A stretch of 28,341 bases of DNA, from the NCBI GenBank assembly GCA_964353355.1, contig CAYGVT010000126.1, positions 1 through 28,341 on the forward strand, written 5' to 3'. This stretch comes from CAYGVT01 sp964353355. Its GTDB lineage: Archaea > Thermoplasmatota > DTKX01 > GCA-020343715. Shown piece after piece: positions 7,663-16,162 of the stretch. How positions within the stretch are numbered: the first letter of the stretch is position 1; every line of letters begins with the position of its first letter. A program made the translations under genes and the position numbers. Under the pieces are notes generated by a model that saw only the letters and a list, made by a program, of their open reading frames with translations, made no database searches and was not told the origin of the DNA.

Positions 7663-7698
7663 CCTTATATGGGGGCATCGGGGGGCTCGGCGAATGTG
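7663..7698 (-). promoter_or_regulatory. Recombinase 2 promoter with conserved upstream box
   Basis: The minus-strand TATA element ATATAAGG (7663-7670) is preceded by the 24-bp box at 7675-7698, the partner of 3235-3258 (20 of 24 identical). The distance from TATA to start codon (37-39 bases) and an internal CATGTC word are also conserved between the two recombinase genes. This shows the promoters are homologous, not just the proteins. Confidence 0.6.
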
Positions 7699-8011
7699 GT
7701 GCGGTCCATCCTCATCGTCGTGCTGGCATGCTGAGGCTGTCCTGGGTCGATGGTCGTGAGGTGAGCCCGAGATGGCAGCCCTCGGTGTGGTGGACGAATG
7801 CAACTTCAATCCGATCCAGGCACTCGAGGGGCGAGCTCTTCAGCAGGATGTCACGGCCGCTGTCGGGGGGAGTCCGAATATTTCCACCCTGTGGCCCTCC
7901 ATTCGATGGGGCGGGTGGTAGATATGTAAGTAAATTATGTTTTACATTATTCTTCAATTATGTAAATCATAACTGACAACTATAAATACCCCCCGGACCA
8001 TGTCACATCCC
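7699..8011 (+). promoter_or_regulatory. Divergent intergenic region and ATPase 2 promoter
   Basis: The first 230 bases hold no gene I can support. A minus-strand frame at 7712-7957 includes GRDILLKSSPLECLDRIEVAF, which might be debris of a lost gene but matches nothing I recognise. The AT-rich part carries two dyads, atgt-ttt-acat at 7937-7947 and ttatg-taaat-cataa at 7958-7972, followed by TATAAATA at 7981-7988. That TATA box predicts a transcript starting around 8010-8012, at the ATG chosen for the ATPase, so the mRNA is probably leaderless. Confidence 0.6.
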
Positions 8012-9292
8012 ATGGACGAGATCGCATCGATGCTCGACGCCCTCAACCCCTGGTGGTCCGAGGGCTCGGTCCCGCGGGGACTGCTCGGCGTCCAGCGGGA
8101 CCCCGTGGGCGCCCTCCCCCAGATGCTCGAGGCGGAGGAGGTGCTCACGCTCATCGGGGTACGCAGGTCGGGCAAGTCGACCATCCTGCGCCAGCTGGTG
8201 CAGCGCCTGCTCGACCAGGGCACGTCCCCGGAGAACATCGTCCTTGTCGATTTCGAGGACCCACGGGCCTCCGGCGCGTCCGTGAGGGACGTTCTGAGCG
8301 GCCACCGTCGGCTCAAGGGGACGCAGGGAAGGACCTACTACCTGCTGGACGAGGTCCAGGCCTCCCCGGGGTGGGAGCGGTGGGTCCGCGCCGAGTACGA
8401 GCGGCACCGGGGCGTCAAGTTCATCGTGACCGGCTCCTCCTCGTCGATCCTGCGCAGCGAGCTCGCGCGCGTCCTGGCCGGCCGCACGCTGACCGTCCCG
8501 GTGCACCCGCTCTCGTTCCGGGAGTACCTCGCCTTCCGGGGCGTCGACCTCTCCCACCTGGCGGGCGACGACCTCGCCGATGTCGCCATCCACAACCTCG
8601 ACGGGTACATCACGGTGGGGGGGTTCCCCAAGGTCGTCCTGGCCGAGGAGGCCCTCAGGCCGATGCTCCTCAAGGACTACTTGGACGTGATACTCTATCG
8701 TGATGTCGTGTTCAGGCACGGCGCCGACGCCTCGAAGGTCGAGAGGCTCGCGACGTACCTGCTGTCCAACCTCGGCACGCTGCAGCACCAGAGGGGCCTC
8801 GCCACATCGACGGTGATATCCCCGCCCACCATCGAGAGCTACCTCCGGTACCTCGAGGAGGCGTCGTTCATCGTCCCCGTGGGTGCCATGTCCTTCAAGA
8901 CGAAGCCATCGTCCACGCGGCGCTTGCCGCTCAAGTACTTCTGCATCGACACGGGGCTCAGGAGCGTGGTCGCGCAGAGAAGGGGCCCGGACACCGGTCG
9001 GCTGCTCGAGAACCTGGTGTGCATCGAGCTCGTCCGCAGGGGCATGCGGCCCGTGTACTGGCTTAACGGGGGGGAGGTGGACTTCGTGACGGGCGCCCGC
9101 CCCGGCCCTATCAATCCCATCAACGTGTGCTCGTCGGACGATGTCCCGGAGCGGGAGCACGATGCCCTGGAATCGTTCCGGTCCCGCGTCCCGGCGCCCG
9201 TCGGGAGGCCCGTCATCCTCACTTGGTCCAGGGAGGGCTCGGAGCGCGGGGCCTCCCTCGTGCCGGCATGGAAGTGGCTGCTGGGGGCATGA
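8012..9292 (+). CDS. AAA+ ATPase with DUF4143-type C-terminus, copy 2
   Basis: A 426-aa ATPase with Walker A at 49-57 (GVRRSGKST) and a Walker B block ending YYLLDEVQ, then a sensor strand (KFIVTGSSSSIL), the LSFREYL segment and a GGFPKVV loop, all classic for the AAA_14/DUF4143 family. The C-terminal nuclease-like domain retains EVDF but its later strand reads PINPINVC, so the usual E-x-K is not evident and nuclease activity is doubtful. It ends in the family's typical WKWLL. The ATG at 8012 is preferred to 8000 because it matches the MD opening of copy 1 and the predicted start of transcription. It is divergent from recombinase 2 and convergent with the large membrane protein gene. Confidence 0.88.
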   Translation: MDEIASMLDALNPWWSEGSVPRGLLGVQRDPVGALPQMLEAEEVLTLIGVRRSGKSTILRQLVQRLLDQGTSPENIVLVDFEDPRASGASVRDVLSGHRRLKGTQGRTYYLLDEVQASPGWERWVRAEYERHRGVKFIVTGSSSSILRSELARVLAGRTLTVPVHPLSFREYLAFRGVDLSHLAGDDLADVAIHNLDGYITVGGFPKVVLAEEALRPMLLKDYLDVILYRDVVFRHGADASKVERLATYLLSNLGTLQHQRGLATSTVISPPTIESYLRYLEEASFIVPVGAMSFKTKPSSTRRLPLKYFCIDTGLRSVVAQRRGPDTGRLLENLVCIELVRRGMRPVYWLNGGEVDFVTGARPGPINPINVCSSDDVPEREHDALESFRSRVPAPVGRPVILTWSREGSERGASLVPAWKWLLGA

Positions 9293-9408
9293 CCCGGGCA
9301 TGTGGACGTTTGGGAGCATTTGAAACAGATCCCATGCCGTTCCCCGCCCGTCACCCTTGAACGCGGTCCGCTCAACGCCCTTCTCACCGTGGTCCTCCAC
9401 CGAGGCCC

Positions 9409-12400
9409 CTACATGATGGGGACCATCCCGAGCGCCCCGAGGATGAGGACGACGAACACCACCGCCTCCACGGCGAGGACGACATTAAGGTACGTGCGCA
9501 GCTTCTTCTGAGACCGCTGGTGCTTCTCGGCGACGGAGATGAACTCGCGCAGCTTGTCGTACGCGACCAGCGCCCCGGCCTCGGGCGAGGAGATCGACCA
9601 GTGCTTGGCCGTCCCCACGGCGGCGACCCGCGTGGTCGTCTTGTCCTTCTTCGGGCCGCCCTCCACAGGAACCACGACATCGGCGAAGGTGACGACCCTA
9701 GCGAGGAGCCGCCATCCCGTCCGGTACAGGAGCTTGCCCGGGTTCTGCTCCTGCCATTTGGCGTGCATGGCCTCCGCCTCCTTGACGAGGTTCTGGAGGC
9801 CAGGGTCGGACCCGAAGGCACTGGCGCTCGAGCTGTCCGTTTCTTTCATCTCCAGGAGGGACTCGTCCTTCGTCATGAACGTGCCTTTTCCTATCACCTT
9901 GTTCTCTCCCATGATGTACTCGTCCAGCCAGTGCGGGGTGTAGCTGTGCTCCTTGCCCTCGACGGTCCTTATCCGACCCGTGCCCTTGCAACTTCCGCAT
10001 GTCGCCATGCCAGAACCATCGCACCTGACGCACCTGGCTATCCCCGTGCCGTTGCACACCAGGCACGTGCCCTTGCCCGTCGCCGAGCAGTCCGGGCACG
10101 GGACCGCCTCCCCCCCGCCTCCGGTGTTGCCGCACGCCGGGCACATATATCGGGCACCCCCGCACACCAAGCACACGACGAGCCTGTCCTCGTAGGCGGA
10201 CCCCGTGCTCGACTGGTACCTGCTCGTCGTCGTGAGGACCCTGTTGCCTGCGTGGTCGGTGCCCACCCGCCCCCCGTCCGACACCATGGCACCGCCCGTG
10301 CTCTTGGACACCCACCCCTTCGCCAGGTGCTTTCCGAGGCCCCCGCACTTGGGGCAGGGGGGGAGGCTGCCCGAGGCACACTTGGGGCAGCCGATCTTCC
10401 CGGTCCCCTTGCATCGTGGGCAGATCCCGTCCTTGGCGCCGCCGCAGGCGTGGCACGTGGCCTTCCCCTCGCCGCCACAGGTATCGCACTTCATCTTCAC
10501 ATTGCCCATGCACGCCCGGCAGACCATGTCGGAATCCGAGTCGTACTCCTCCTCCGTCCTGCTCTCGTAGGTCCCTTCCGTGGGCGGGCTCGCCGCCTTC
10601 ATCAAATCGGCGGAGAAGGACAGCTCGACCTCCCGCTTGAACGGTTTGACGACCTCCCGCTCCTCGCTCGCCATGAGCTCGCCGACGCACTCCGCGGAGG
10701 ACGACGCCAGTGTGGCCCACTGGAGGGGTTGGGGCACGCTCAGCCCCTTCTCCATGGCCACCGCGGTGAGGCACTCTTTCCATTTCTCGTAGAGCGTGGC
10801 CCCGTCGACCGGCGTCCGCGCATCGCCTGTCGAGTGCGGTCCGGACAGACGGGCGTCAACAGCCTCGCTGACCTCCATCTTGAGATGGTCGAGCTCGGCC
10901 TCCTTCAGCTCGAACTCGTCCTTCCTCCTGCGATGGACCAGCAACCCTGCCCCGCCGGTGCCCCCGAGCACGACGGCGCCCGCGATGACCGTGTATATCA
11001 GGGCCCTCCACTCCAGGACCTTCTCCTTCAGTGGCTTCTCCTCTATCGGGAGGTCCACGCTCGCGGCGAGGCCGTCCTTGTCGGCGGACACCCTGAGGGT
11101 GCCCCCCGCCGTTTCCTTGGCGAGGATGTAGCCTGGCCACCGGGCCTTCCCGTTGGCGTCGGTGTTGGCGTGGCCGGTGTAAAGCTCGCTGCCCACGACC
11201 TCGATTTTCACGTTCGCGTAATCCACCGGCTTGCCGTCGGCGGTGACCGTGACGTAGATGTCGTATGTCGTGGAGTCGCCCACGAGGTAGAGCCTCTGCG
11301 GGGTCACCGCGATGTCCAGCTTGGTGAGGAGGGTGGGCGCGGTGCAGTCGGCGATGTTGGACTGCTCCCCCTCCCCGACGCCGTTTAGCGCGCTCACGCG
11401 GTAGTGGTAGGTCGTGCCGGCCGTGACCGCCTTGTCCGCGTAGCTCAGGACGCCGGCCGCGGTCTGTGCCAGGTAGGCGATGGCGCCGACGTCCGTTCCG
11501 CGGTAGACCCTGTACCCCGCTATCGCGTCCCCGCCGTCGTCGGAGGGTGCCGCCCAGCCGAGGGCGATGCCCCCCGCGAGCTCCGCGGTGGCGGTCAGCG
11601 CGCCCGTGGCCCCGGGCACCCTGGCGTAGGACAGCCTCGGGGTGGCGTCGATGACGGGGCTCGAGCGGCTCTCGCCGTACTCGTTGTACGGGGTGACGCT
11701 GTAGTGGTACGTGACGTCGTTCGTCAGGTCCCTGTCGGTGTACTCGGTCGTGCCGGTCGGGGAATCGTTCAGAGTCGAGAGGACCGCCGGGTCGGTGCCA
11801 CGCCTGACCAGGTAGCCCAGCACCGGTACGGTCCCATCCGCCGGGGGCTGCCAGGTGATGGTCACCTTCCTGTTGCCGGGGGCGGCCCCGAGCGACCGCA
11901 CCGGGCCGGGGACCGCGCCCCTGTAGCCGTGGAGGAGGCCCTGGAGCGCGGTGTTGACCGCGATGTGGACGATGCCCTCCGGCGTCACCGCGATGCCTGC
12001 CGGATATCCCGGCCGGCACTGCCCCAGGTCGAGCTCGAGCCATTCGCCGACGCCGTCGCCCGAGATGTAGATGGCATCCGAGTGTCCGCCCATGCTCCGC
12101 TCGACGAGCACGTGGTGCATCCCGTCCGCGCCGGCGGCCGCTGCGAGCACCGTGCCCGAGGCGACGGGAGAGACGTCCCATGAGGAGGAGAGGCTCGCCA
12201 TCTGCGCGCTGCCGCCGGACGTGAAGAAGATGGCGGGGCCTCCGGCCGCGCCGTGGACGAGGGCGAGGCGCGACCCCATCGCTGGTCGGACCGAGGTCGT
12301 CACGGTCCGCGCGTCGAACCCGGTGGAGTTCGCCCAGGGCGTGGCGTAGAGCAGCGCGCCGCCGCTCGCGAGCGCGATGCCCACCCCGCCCGCGGGGGAG

Positions 12401-13002
12401 ACGGCGATGGAGGGCGCGACCTGGTCCGCGGGCAGGTACGAGAGGGTGCCGTTGCTGTGGTGGCCCAGGTGCGTGGCGTTGAGGAAGATGACGTGCGTCG
12501 CCCCACCGGGCTCCATGGCCACGCCCGTGCTGTTAATCCTTCCAGCCGGTTTCGCGTAGGCGATTGCCGTCGATGCCCATGTGCCGGTCCTGTTCTCGGC
12601 GAGGTTCACCTGGGGGCCGGAGACCGTGTTCGTTATGTAGGAGACGACTGTCCTCCCGCCCGCGGCTGGCTCCGATGCGACCGCCACCGCGAAGGGGTAC
12701 TTCGCCGCGACCTGCTCGCGCGAGCTTCCGGCACTGGTATACCTCATCAGCACGACGCTGGGGGCGGTGTTGAAGGTCCCGTAGTATGCCAGCATCACCC
12801 CGGACCCGCCGCTGCACAGCGCGAGGGCGGAGCTCTCAAGCGCGACCTCGTCGGTCTTGAAGCCGCCCATCGCGTCGGGAGGGGCCCTGGAGCCGTCCGC
12901 CTGCGCGGATTCGAGTGCTGGAGCTAGCAGGACGACCGAGACGAGCAGGATGACAGCCGGTCCCTTAACCCCCACCAGAAGAGAATGCGTGTGGCCGCAC
13001 AT
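9409..13002 (-). CDS. Giant membrane protein: FN3 ectodomain plus intracellular DnaJ-like Cys-rich domain
   Basis: 1197 aa. Residues 1-36 form a signal peptide with a likely cleavage after ALESAQA. Residues 40-360 are Gly/Ala/Ser-rich beta repeats, possibly a propeller. Two fibronectin type III domains (about 365-456 and 463-555) and an Ig/carboxypeptidase-regulatory-like domain (560-655) follow. A TM helix at 667-690 ends in HRRRK, placing the rest inside. Residues 828-1012 hold twelve CxxC motifs, many followed by G-x-G (for example CDTCGGEGK, CPRCKGTGK, CGSCKGTGR), as in the zinc-binding centre of DnaJ. There is no J domain. A C-terminal TM helix lies at 1170-1193. A secreted adhesion-like half fused to a chaperone-like zinc domain is unusual; function is unknown. 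SD-like GGGGAACGGA precedes the ATG. Confidence 0.85.
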   Translation of the reverse strand: MCGHTHSLLVGVKGPAVILLVSVVLLAPALESAQADGSRAPPDAMGGFKTDEVALESSALALCSGGSGVMLAYYGTFNTAPSVVLMRYTSAGSSREQVAAKYPFAVAVASEPAAGGRTVVSYITNTVSGPQVNLAENRTGTWASTAIAYAKPAGRINSTGVAMEPGGATHVIFLNATHLGHHSNGTLSYLPADQVAPSIAVSPAGGVGIALASGGALLYATPWANSTGFDARTVTTSVRPAMGSRLALVHGAAGGPAIFFTSGGSAQMASLSSSWDVSPVASGTVLAAAAGADGMHHVLVERSMGGHSDAIYISGDGVGEWLELDLGQCRPGYPAGIAVTPEGIVHIAVNTALQGLLHGYRGAVPGPVRSLGAAPGNRKVTITWQPPADGTVPVLGYLVRRGTDPAVLSTLNDSPTGTTEYTDRDLTNDVTYHYSVTPYNEYGESRSSPVIDATPRLSYARVPGATGALTATAELAGGIALGWAAPSDDGGDAIAGYRVYRGTDVGAIAYLAQTAAGVLSYADKAVTAGTTYHYRVSALNGVGEGEQSNIADCTAPTLLTKLDIAVTPQRLYLVGDSTTYDIYVTVTADGKPVDYANVKIEVVGSELYTGHANTDANGKARWPGYILAKETAGGTLRVSADKDGLAASVDLPIEEKPLKEKVLEWRALIYTVIAGAVVLGGTGGAGLLVHRRRKDEFELKEAELDHLKMEVSEAVDARLSGPHSTGDARTPVDGATLYEKWKECLTAVAMEKGLSVPQPLQWATLASSSAECVGELMASEEREVVKPFKREVELSFSADLMKAASPPTEGTYESRTEEEYDSDSDMVCRACMGNVKMKCDTCGGEGKATCHACGGAKDGICPRCKGTGKIGCPKCASGSLPPCPKCGGLGKHLAKGWVSKSTGGAMVSDGGRVGTDHAGNRVLTTTSRYQSSTGSAYEDRLVVCLVCGGARYMCPACGNTGGGGEAVPCPDCSATGKGTCLVCNGTGIARCVRCDGSGMATCGSCKGTGRIRTVEGKEHSYTPHWLDEYIMGENKVIGKGTFMTKDESLLEMKETDSSSASAFGSDPGLQNLVKEAEAMHAKWQEQNPGKLLYRTGWRLLARVVTFADVVVPVEGGPKKDKTTTRVAAVGTAKHWSISSPEAGALVAYDKLREFISVAEKHQRSQKKLRTYLNVVLAVEAVVFVVLILGALGMVPIM

Positions 13003-13381
13003 TCCGTTCCCCGGGGTCGTATTGGAATGAGGGTGATTTAGTTATTTGGTATACCTGCCCGATCGCCACAGGCCAATCCCGTATACCTTGGCCTGGGAGC
13101 TCATTTGAGCATCTGATGCACCGACAAGGCCTACCCGCCCCCCCCCCCGCCCCTCCTTGCCACGGGCGGTCGGGCGGTCGGGCGGTCGCGATGGTCCCAG
13201 CTCCCTACTGGCCCCCCGATGTCAAGGTGCCATGCGCATCTCTCCTGGGACCGGGGATGGCTTCCTCACATCCCCCCGCCCGCTGGAGTGAGCGCCGCGG
13301 GCCCGGGGGTCCGGTCCGTGCCCTCCTGGGCACGGCCTTCCTCACCGTCCGAGGGGTCCCCCGGTCTTGCCGCTCCCCCGC
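13003..13381. other. Intergenic: promoter of the giant gene and C/G simple repeats
   Basis: An AT-rich stretch at about 13037-13050 (AAATAACTAAATC on the minus strand) can serve as the TATA element of the 1197-aa gene, separating it from the SPFH gene upstream. The remainder holds a run of eleven C at 13138-13148 and three exact tandem copies of gggcggtc at 13164-13187. No gene is evident. The G/C tracts resemble the end of the repeats at 172-272 and 1870-1970 in composition only. Confidence 0.55.
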
Positions 13382-14764
13382 TCAGACCATCTTCTGCCCG
13401 CACCCGGAGCAGAACCTCGCGCCCTCGAGGTTCTCGGCCCCGCACGCGGGGCAGGGCACCAGTCTCCTGGCGCCCGCGGCCGTGGGGAGCACGGGCGTCC
13501 CCGTCCCGGCGATCAGGTCGACCTGGGTCCGGGCCGCACCGTCCCCCCCCCCGACGTACGTCTGCGGGACGTTCGGCTTGGACGACTCGACCGTCTTTTG
13601 GAACATGTCGAGCACCACCGTCGTCCTCTGGTCCGCCCGGTCAAGCGCCCTGTCGTAGGTCTCCATTCCGTACTTCGCCTTCTCCGCCTCCATCGTGGCC
13701 GCGTGCTTGGCGACGTCCGCATCGACCTCGCGGGCCCTTATCTCGGTCTGCTGGATGTATTCGGCCTTGATCTTGGCCTCCCTCTCCAGACGCTTGGTCT
13801 CGACCTCGTTGTACTTGTCCTTCATCTCGATGGCCATTGCCGTCCTCTTCTTCTGCTGCTCGAGCTCGAGGTCCCTCACCTTCTGGGTCGTCGTCGTCCT
13901 CTCGATGGCATCGCGCGAATCGGCGGTCCTCTGCACGTCGCGCAGCCCGATGTCCGCCTGCGCCTGCTCCCTCAGGATGGTCGTGTCCAGCTTGACCTTC
14001 TGCAGGCCCCTCTCGAACCCGCGCTCGTCCGCCCTCATATCGATGGCGTGCCCTCTCTCGTCCACGGCCTCCTCCGCGCCCTTCTCGCGGATGGTCCGCT
14101 CCGCCTTGAGCTCGAGCTCGCGCGCGTGCTTGTGCATCTCCTCCCACGCCGTGGGACCGAACCGCGAGGTGAACCGCAGCAGGTTGAGGCCCCAGCCCTC
14201 GAGGGTCTTGGCCAGCTCTGCGCGGACGCTCGCCTCGATGTCGTTGATTATCGAGATGTCCCCGAGCTCGGAGGAGGAGTACTGGCGGATGCGGTTGCCC
14301 AGGACGCGGGCCAGGAGCTCCTCCCAGACCCTGTTGCGTACCTCCACAATGGAGAGCTCCTTCGTCGGCTGCTGCTTCGTGAGGCCATAGAGCAGGCTCA
14401 CGCGCCTGCCGTCGGCCTGGAACACCATGTGGGCCGCCACGGCGACCTCGTCATGCTCCCGGTTCCGGAGGGTTATCGTGGGCTCGGATTGGCCGCCCGG
14501 GAACCTCAGGACCTTCTCCGTCGTGTCCAGGAAGAGGAACTCGACGTCCCGGCCCGTGTTGAACCATCGATTGACGGCGTTGGCGAATCCCCCGCCGACT
14601 CTTGCGAGCCGGGTCTGCGTCAGTATCTCGGATACCTTCCCGTCGTCTATGATGACGACGGCCTCGTTCGGATGGATCACCGCGTCATGCTGGACGATGC
14701 CGCGGATCTCCCGGTAGTCCACAAGTCTCGTCAGGCTCCACTCGCTTGTCTGCCATTTGAACAT
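13382..14764 (-). CDS. SPFH/band-7 domain protein with C-terminal zinc ribbon
   Basis: A 460-aa protein. Residues 20-210 form an SPFH domain of the soluble YdjI-like type (HPNEAVVIIDDGKVSE..., LRFTSRFGPTAWEEM at its end). Residues 215-390 are a long charged coiled coil rich in E, R, K and A. The C-terminus is a zinc ribbon with CPACG at about 438 and CSGCG at about 452. SPFH proteins form oligomeric membrane-associated scaffolds; those with a ribbon are thought to recruit partners. No membrane anchor is evident, so it probably binds through a partner. It starts 4 bases after the stop of the 229-aa gene and is surely co-transcribed with it. Confidence 0.85.
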   Translation of the reverse strand: MFKWQTSEWSLTRLVDYREIRGIVQHDAVIHPNEAVVIIDDGKVSEILTQTRLARVGGGFANAVNRWFNTGRDVEFLFLDTTEKVLRFPGGQSEPTITLRNREHDEVAVAAHMVFQADGRRVSLLYGLTKQQPTKELSIVEVRNRVWEELLARVLGNRIRQYSSSELGDISIINDIEASVRAELAKTLEGWGLNLLRFTSRFGPTAWEEMHKHARELELKAERTIREKGAEEAVDERGHAIDMRADERGFERGLQKVKLDTTILREQAQADIGLRDVQRTADSRDAIERTTTTQKVRDLELEQQKKRTAMAIEMKDKYNEVETKRLEREAKIKAEYIQQTEIRAREVDADVAKHAATMEAEKAKYGMETYDRALDRADQRTTVVLDMFQKTVESSKPNVPQTYVGGGDGAARTQVDLIAGTGTPVLPTAAGARRLVPCPACGAENLEGARFCSGCGQKMV

Positions 14765-14768
14765 CCAC

Positions 14769-15458
14769 TCATACCCCCTTTCTCAGGTTCTCCCTGCCCT
14801 CGTCGAGGTCGCTCGCCTCCAAGATGCGGGCATGGGGCTGCCCCGGCCCCTCCCCTGTATGCCCAATGGTCCCCCCCCTTGCGGGGGGCTGTCCCTCCCG
14901 GAGGTCCCCCGTACGACCTTGTGACCGTGATAGTGCCCGTCGCTGGGTCTCATCGTCCCCGTCCCTGAAGTGCCTCAGGTCGCTCTCGAGCTCGTTCGCG
15001 ATGAGCGTCACCGCTGGCTCGAAACCCTCCACGCTCGCCACGAGGGTCGTCCCGTCCTGGGACTTGACCTCGACCTCCAGGTCGACCTTTCCCTTCCTTG
15101 TGAGTATCTGGTACCACCGATGGTACCCGGGCAGCTGCTGCCTCAGCTCCCCCTGCCTCTTGTTGACGAAGTAGCCGATGAAGGCGTTCACGCTGTGCGC
15201 CCTCTGGGCGAACTCCATCTCGATCGAGCGTCTCTGCGTCGGCGTCTCCACCTCGACGCCCTCGATCCTGAAGACCCTGACGTCCTCGTCGATGAGCTTG
15301 GACCTGAGCTCGATGAGGAATTGGTCCAGTATCCCCTCGTTCTCCACGACGAGGGCCATCCCGGAGCACTTCTTGACGGCGTCGTGGTACTTCTTGGCGA
15401 TGTACTCGACCCTCCTCCGCTCGGCGTCGTCCTTGAAGTGGCATTCGACGAGGTACAT
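14769..15458 (-). CDS. Uncharacterised 229-aa protein, partner of the SPFH gene
   Basis: I do not recognise this family. The first ~165 residues look like a folded alpha/beta domain, including KKYHDAVKKCSGMALVVENEG and an LPGYHRWYQILTRKGKVDLE segment. The last ~60 are low-complexity, rich in R, G, E and Q, and probably disordered. The gene begins the two-gene operon with the SPFH protein (4 bases between them). An AAAGGTGA ribosome site lies about 7 bases before the ATG, which supports this start. The tight linkage suggests the two proteins act together. Confidence 0.75.
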   Translation of the reverse strand: MYLVECHFKDDAERRRVEYIAKKYHDAVKKCSGMALVVENEGILDQFLIELRSKLIDEDVRVFRIEGVEVETPTQRRSIEMEFAQRAHSVNAFIGYFVNKRQGELRQQLPGYHRWYQILTRKGKVDLEVEVKSQDGTTLVASVEGFEPAVTLIANELESDLRHFRDGDDETQRRALSRSQGRTGDLREGQPPARGGTIGHTGEGPGQPHARILEASDLDEGRENLRKGV

Positions 15459-15465
15459 CGATATT

Positions 15466-15512
15466 CACCTTTTTTGGCTGAGGGAGATATGGGCGTTTCT
15501 CATATAAGTATT
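15466..15512 (-). promoter_or_regulatory. Promoter and ribosome site of the SPFH operon
   Basis: On the minus strand an AT-rich element AAATACTTATATGAG (about 15498-15512) precedes an AAAAAAGGTGAATATCG leader and the ATG at 15458. The TATA-to-ATG distance leaves a short leader of about 20-25 nt carrying a GGTGA ribosome site. This promoter divides the scaffold region into separate transcription units. Confidence 0.6.
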
Positions 15513-15599
15513 TTTCTACATTTTTACAACAAGATAATTCTTTCCTAATTGGCAAATAAGTCCATCAGGCGCATGCCAGGGCCTTCCGCCGGTCATGGC

Positions 15600-16136
15600 C
15601 TAGATGAACTTGCCGCAGATGCTGCAGCAGGCCTCCTGCTCGAGACGCACGGCATTCCCACAGGATGGACAGAACTCGACCCCTGTCCCCCCCTTGACCG
15701 CCTGGGCGTCAGGTCCCCCTTCCTCGGCCGAGGGGGCGGTGGGCACCTGCAAGGGCCCCACCTCGGACCGCTCGGGCGTCATCGTCTCACCATTCAGCCG
15801 GGAGGTCATGACCTCCATTGTCGAGGGCAGATTGGGCCCGACCATGATACTGCCCTCCCTCTTGAACGTCGTGCCAGGGGCCTCCATACCCCCTACCGGG
15901 GAATCGACGAACACGGAGTTGGACAGGTCCACGGTCTTGTTCGCGACGAGGTCGCCATCCACGTGGACCGTGGGTTTGTTCAATGCCTTATCCAGCAACT
16001 TGACAATGTCGATTTGCGTGTCCGTCTTCCAGTCATCGGGCATGGAAGATGGACCTTTAGGAACCTTGGGCGAAGTGTCGCAGTGGGGGCATACGAGGTC
16101 TGTAATGGGTTTATTGCATCGTGGACACCGCGGCAT
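15600..16136 (-). CDS. Protein with zinc ribbons at both ends
   Basis: A 178-aa protein with one treble-clef/zinc-ribbon pair at the N-terminus (CPRC at 4-7, CPHC at about 16-19) and another at the C-terminus (CPSC and CSIC near 160-175). Between them lies about 130 residues of probably flexible, polar sequence with a short VHVDGDLVANKTVDLS segment resembling one rung of a beta-helix. Such double-ribbon proteins typically bridge partners. It is the last gene of a three-gene operon (26 bases after the bactofilin-like gene). Note the CxxC ribbon theme shared with the SPFH and giant proteins nearby. Confidence 0.8.
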   Translation of the reverse strand: MPRCPRCNKPITDLVCPHCDTSPKVPKGPSSMPDDWKTDTQIDIVKLLDKALNKPTVHVDGDLVANKTVDLSNSVFVDSPVGGMEAPGTTFKREGSIMVGPNLPSTMEVMTSRLNGETMTPERSEVGPLQVPTAPSAEEGGPDAQAVKGGTGVEFCPSCGNAVRLEQEACCSICGKFI

Positions 16137-16162
16137 GCTAGCACCTCTACGACATCCAGGGA

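Noticed and set aside
6505..7809. Long minus-strand frame overlapping recombinase 2
   Set aside because: Off-frame translation of the same gene, dominated by Arg, Ala and Pro; the other minus-strand frame has the catalytic residues.
7712..7957. Minus-strand frame with KSSPLECLDRIEVAF
   Set aside because: Possibly a gene fragment, but no family can be named, and it starts inside the AT-rich promoter region of the ATPase.
9520..11388. 622-aa plus-strand frame opposite the giant membrane protein
   Set aside because: Arg/Ala/Leu-rich shadow with no domain; the opposite strand shows signal peptide, FN3 domains and CxxC motifs.
13138..13187. CRISPR-like or transposon-end repeats
   Set aside because: Only a C11 run and three 8-bp units; no spacers, terminal inverted repeats or transposase.
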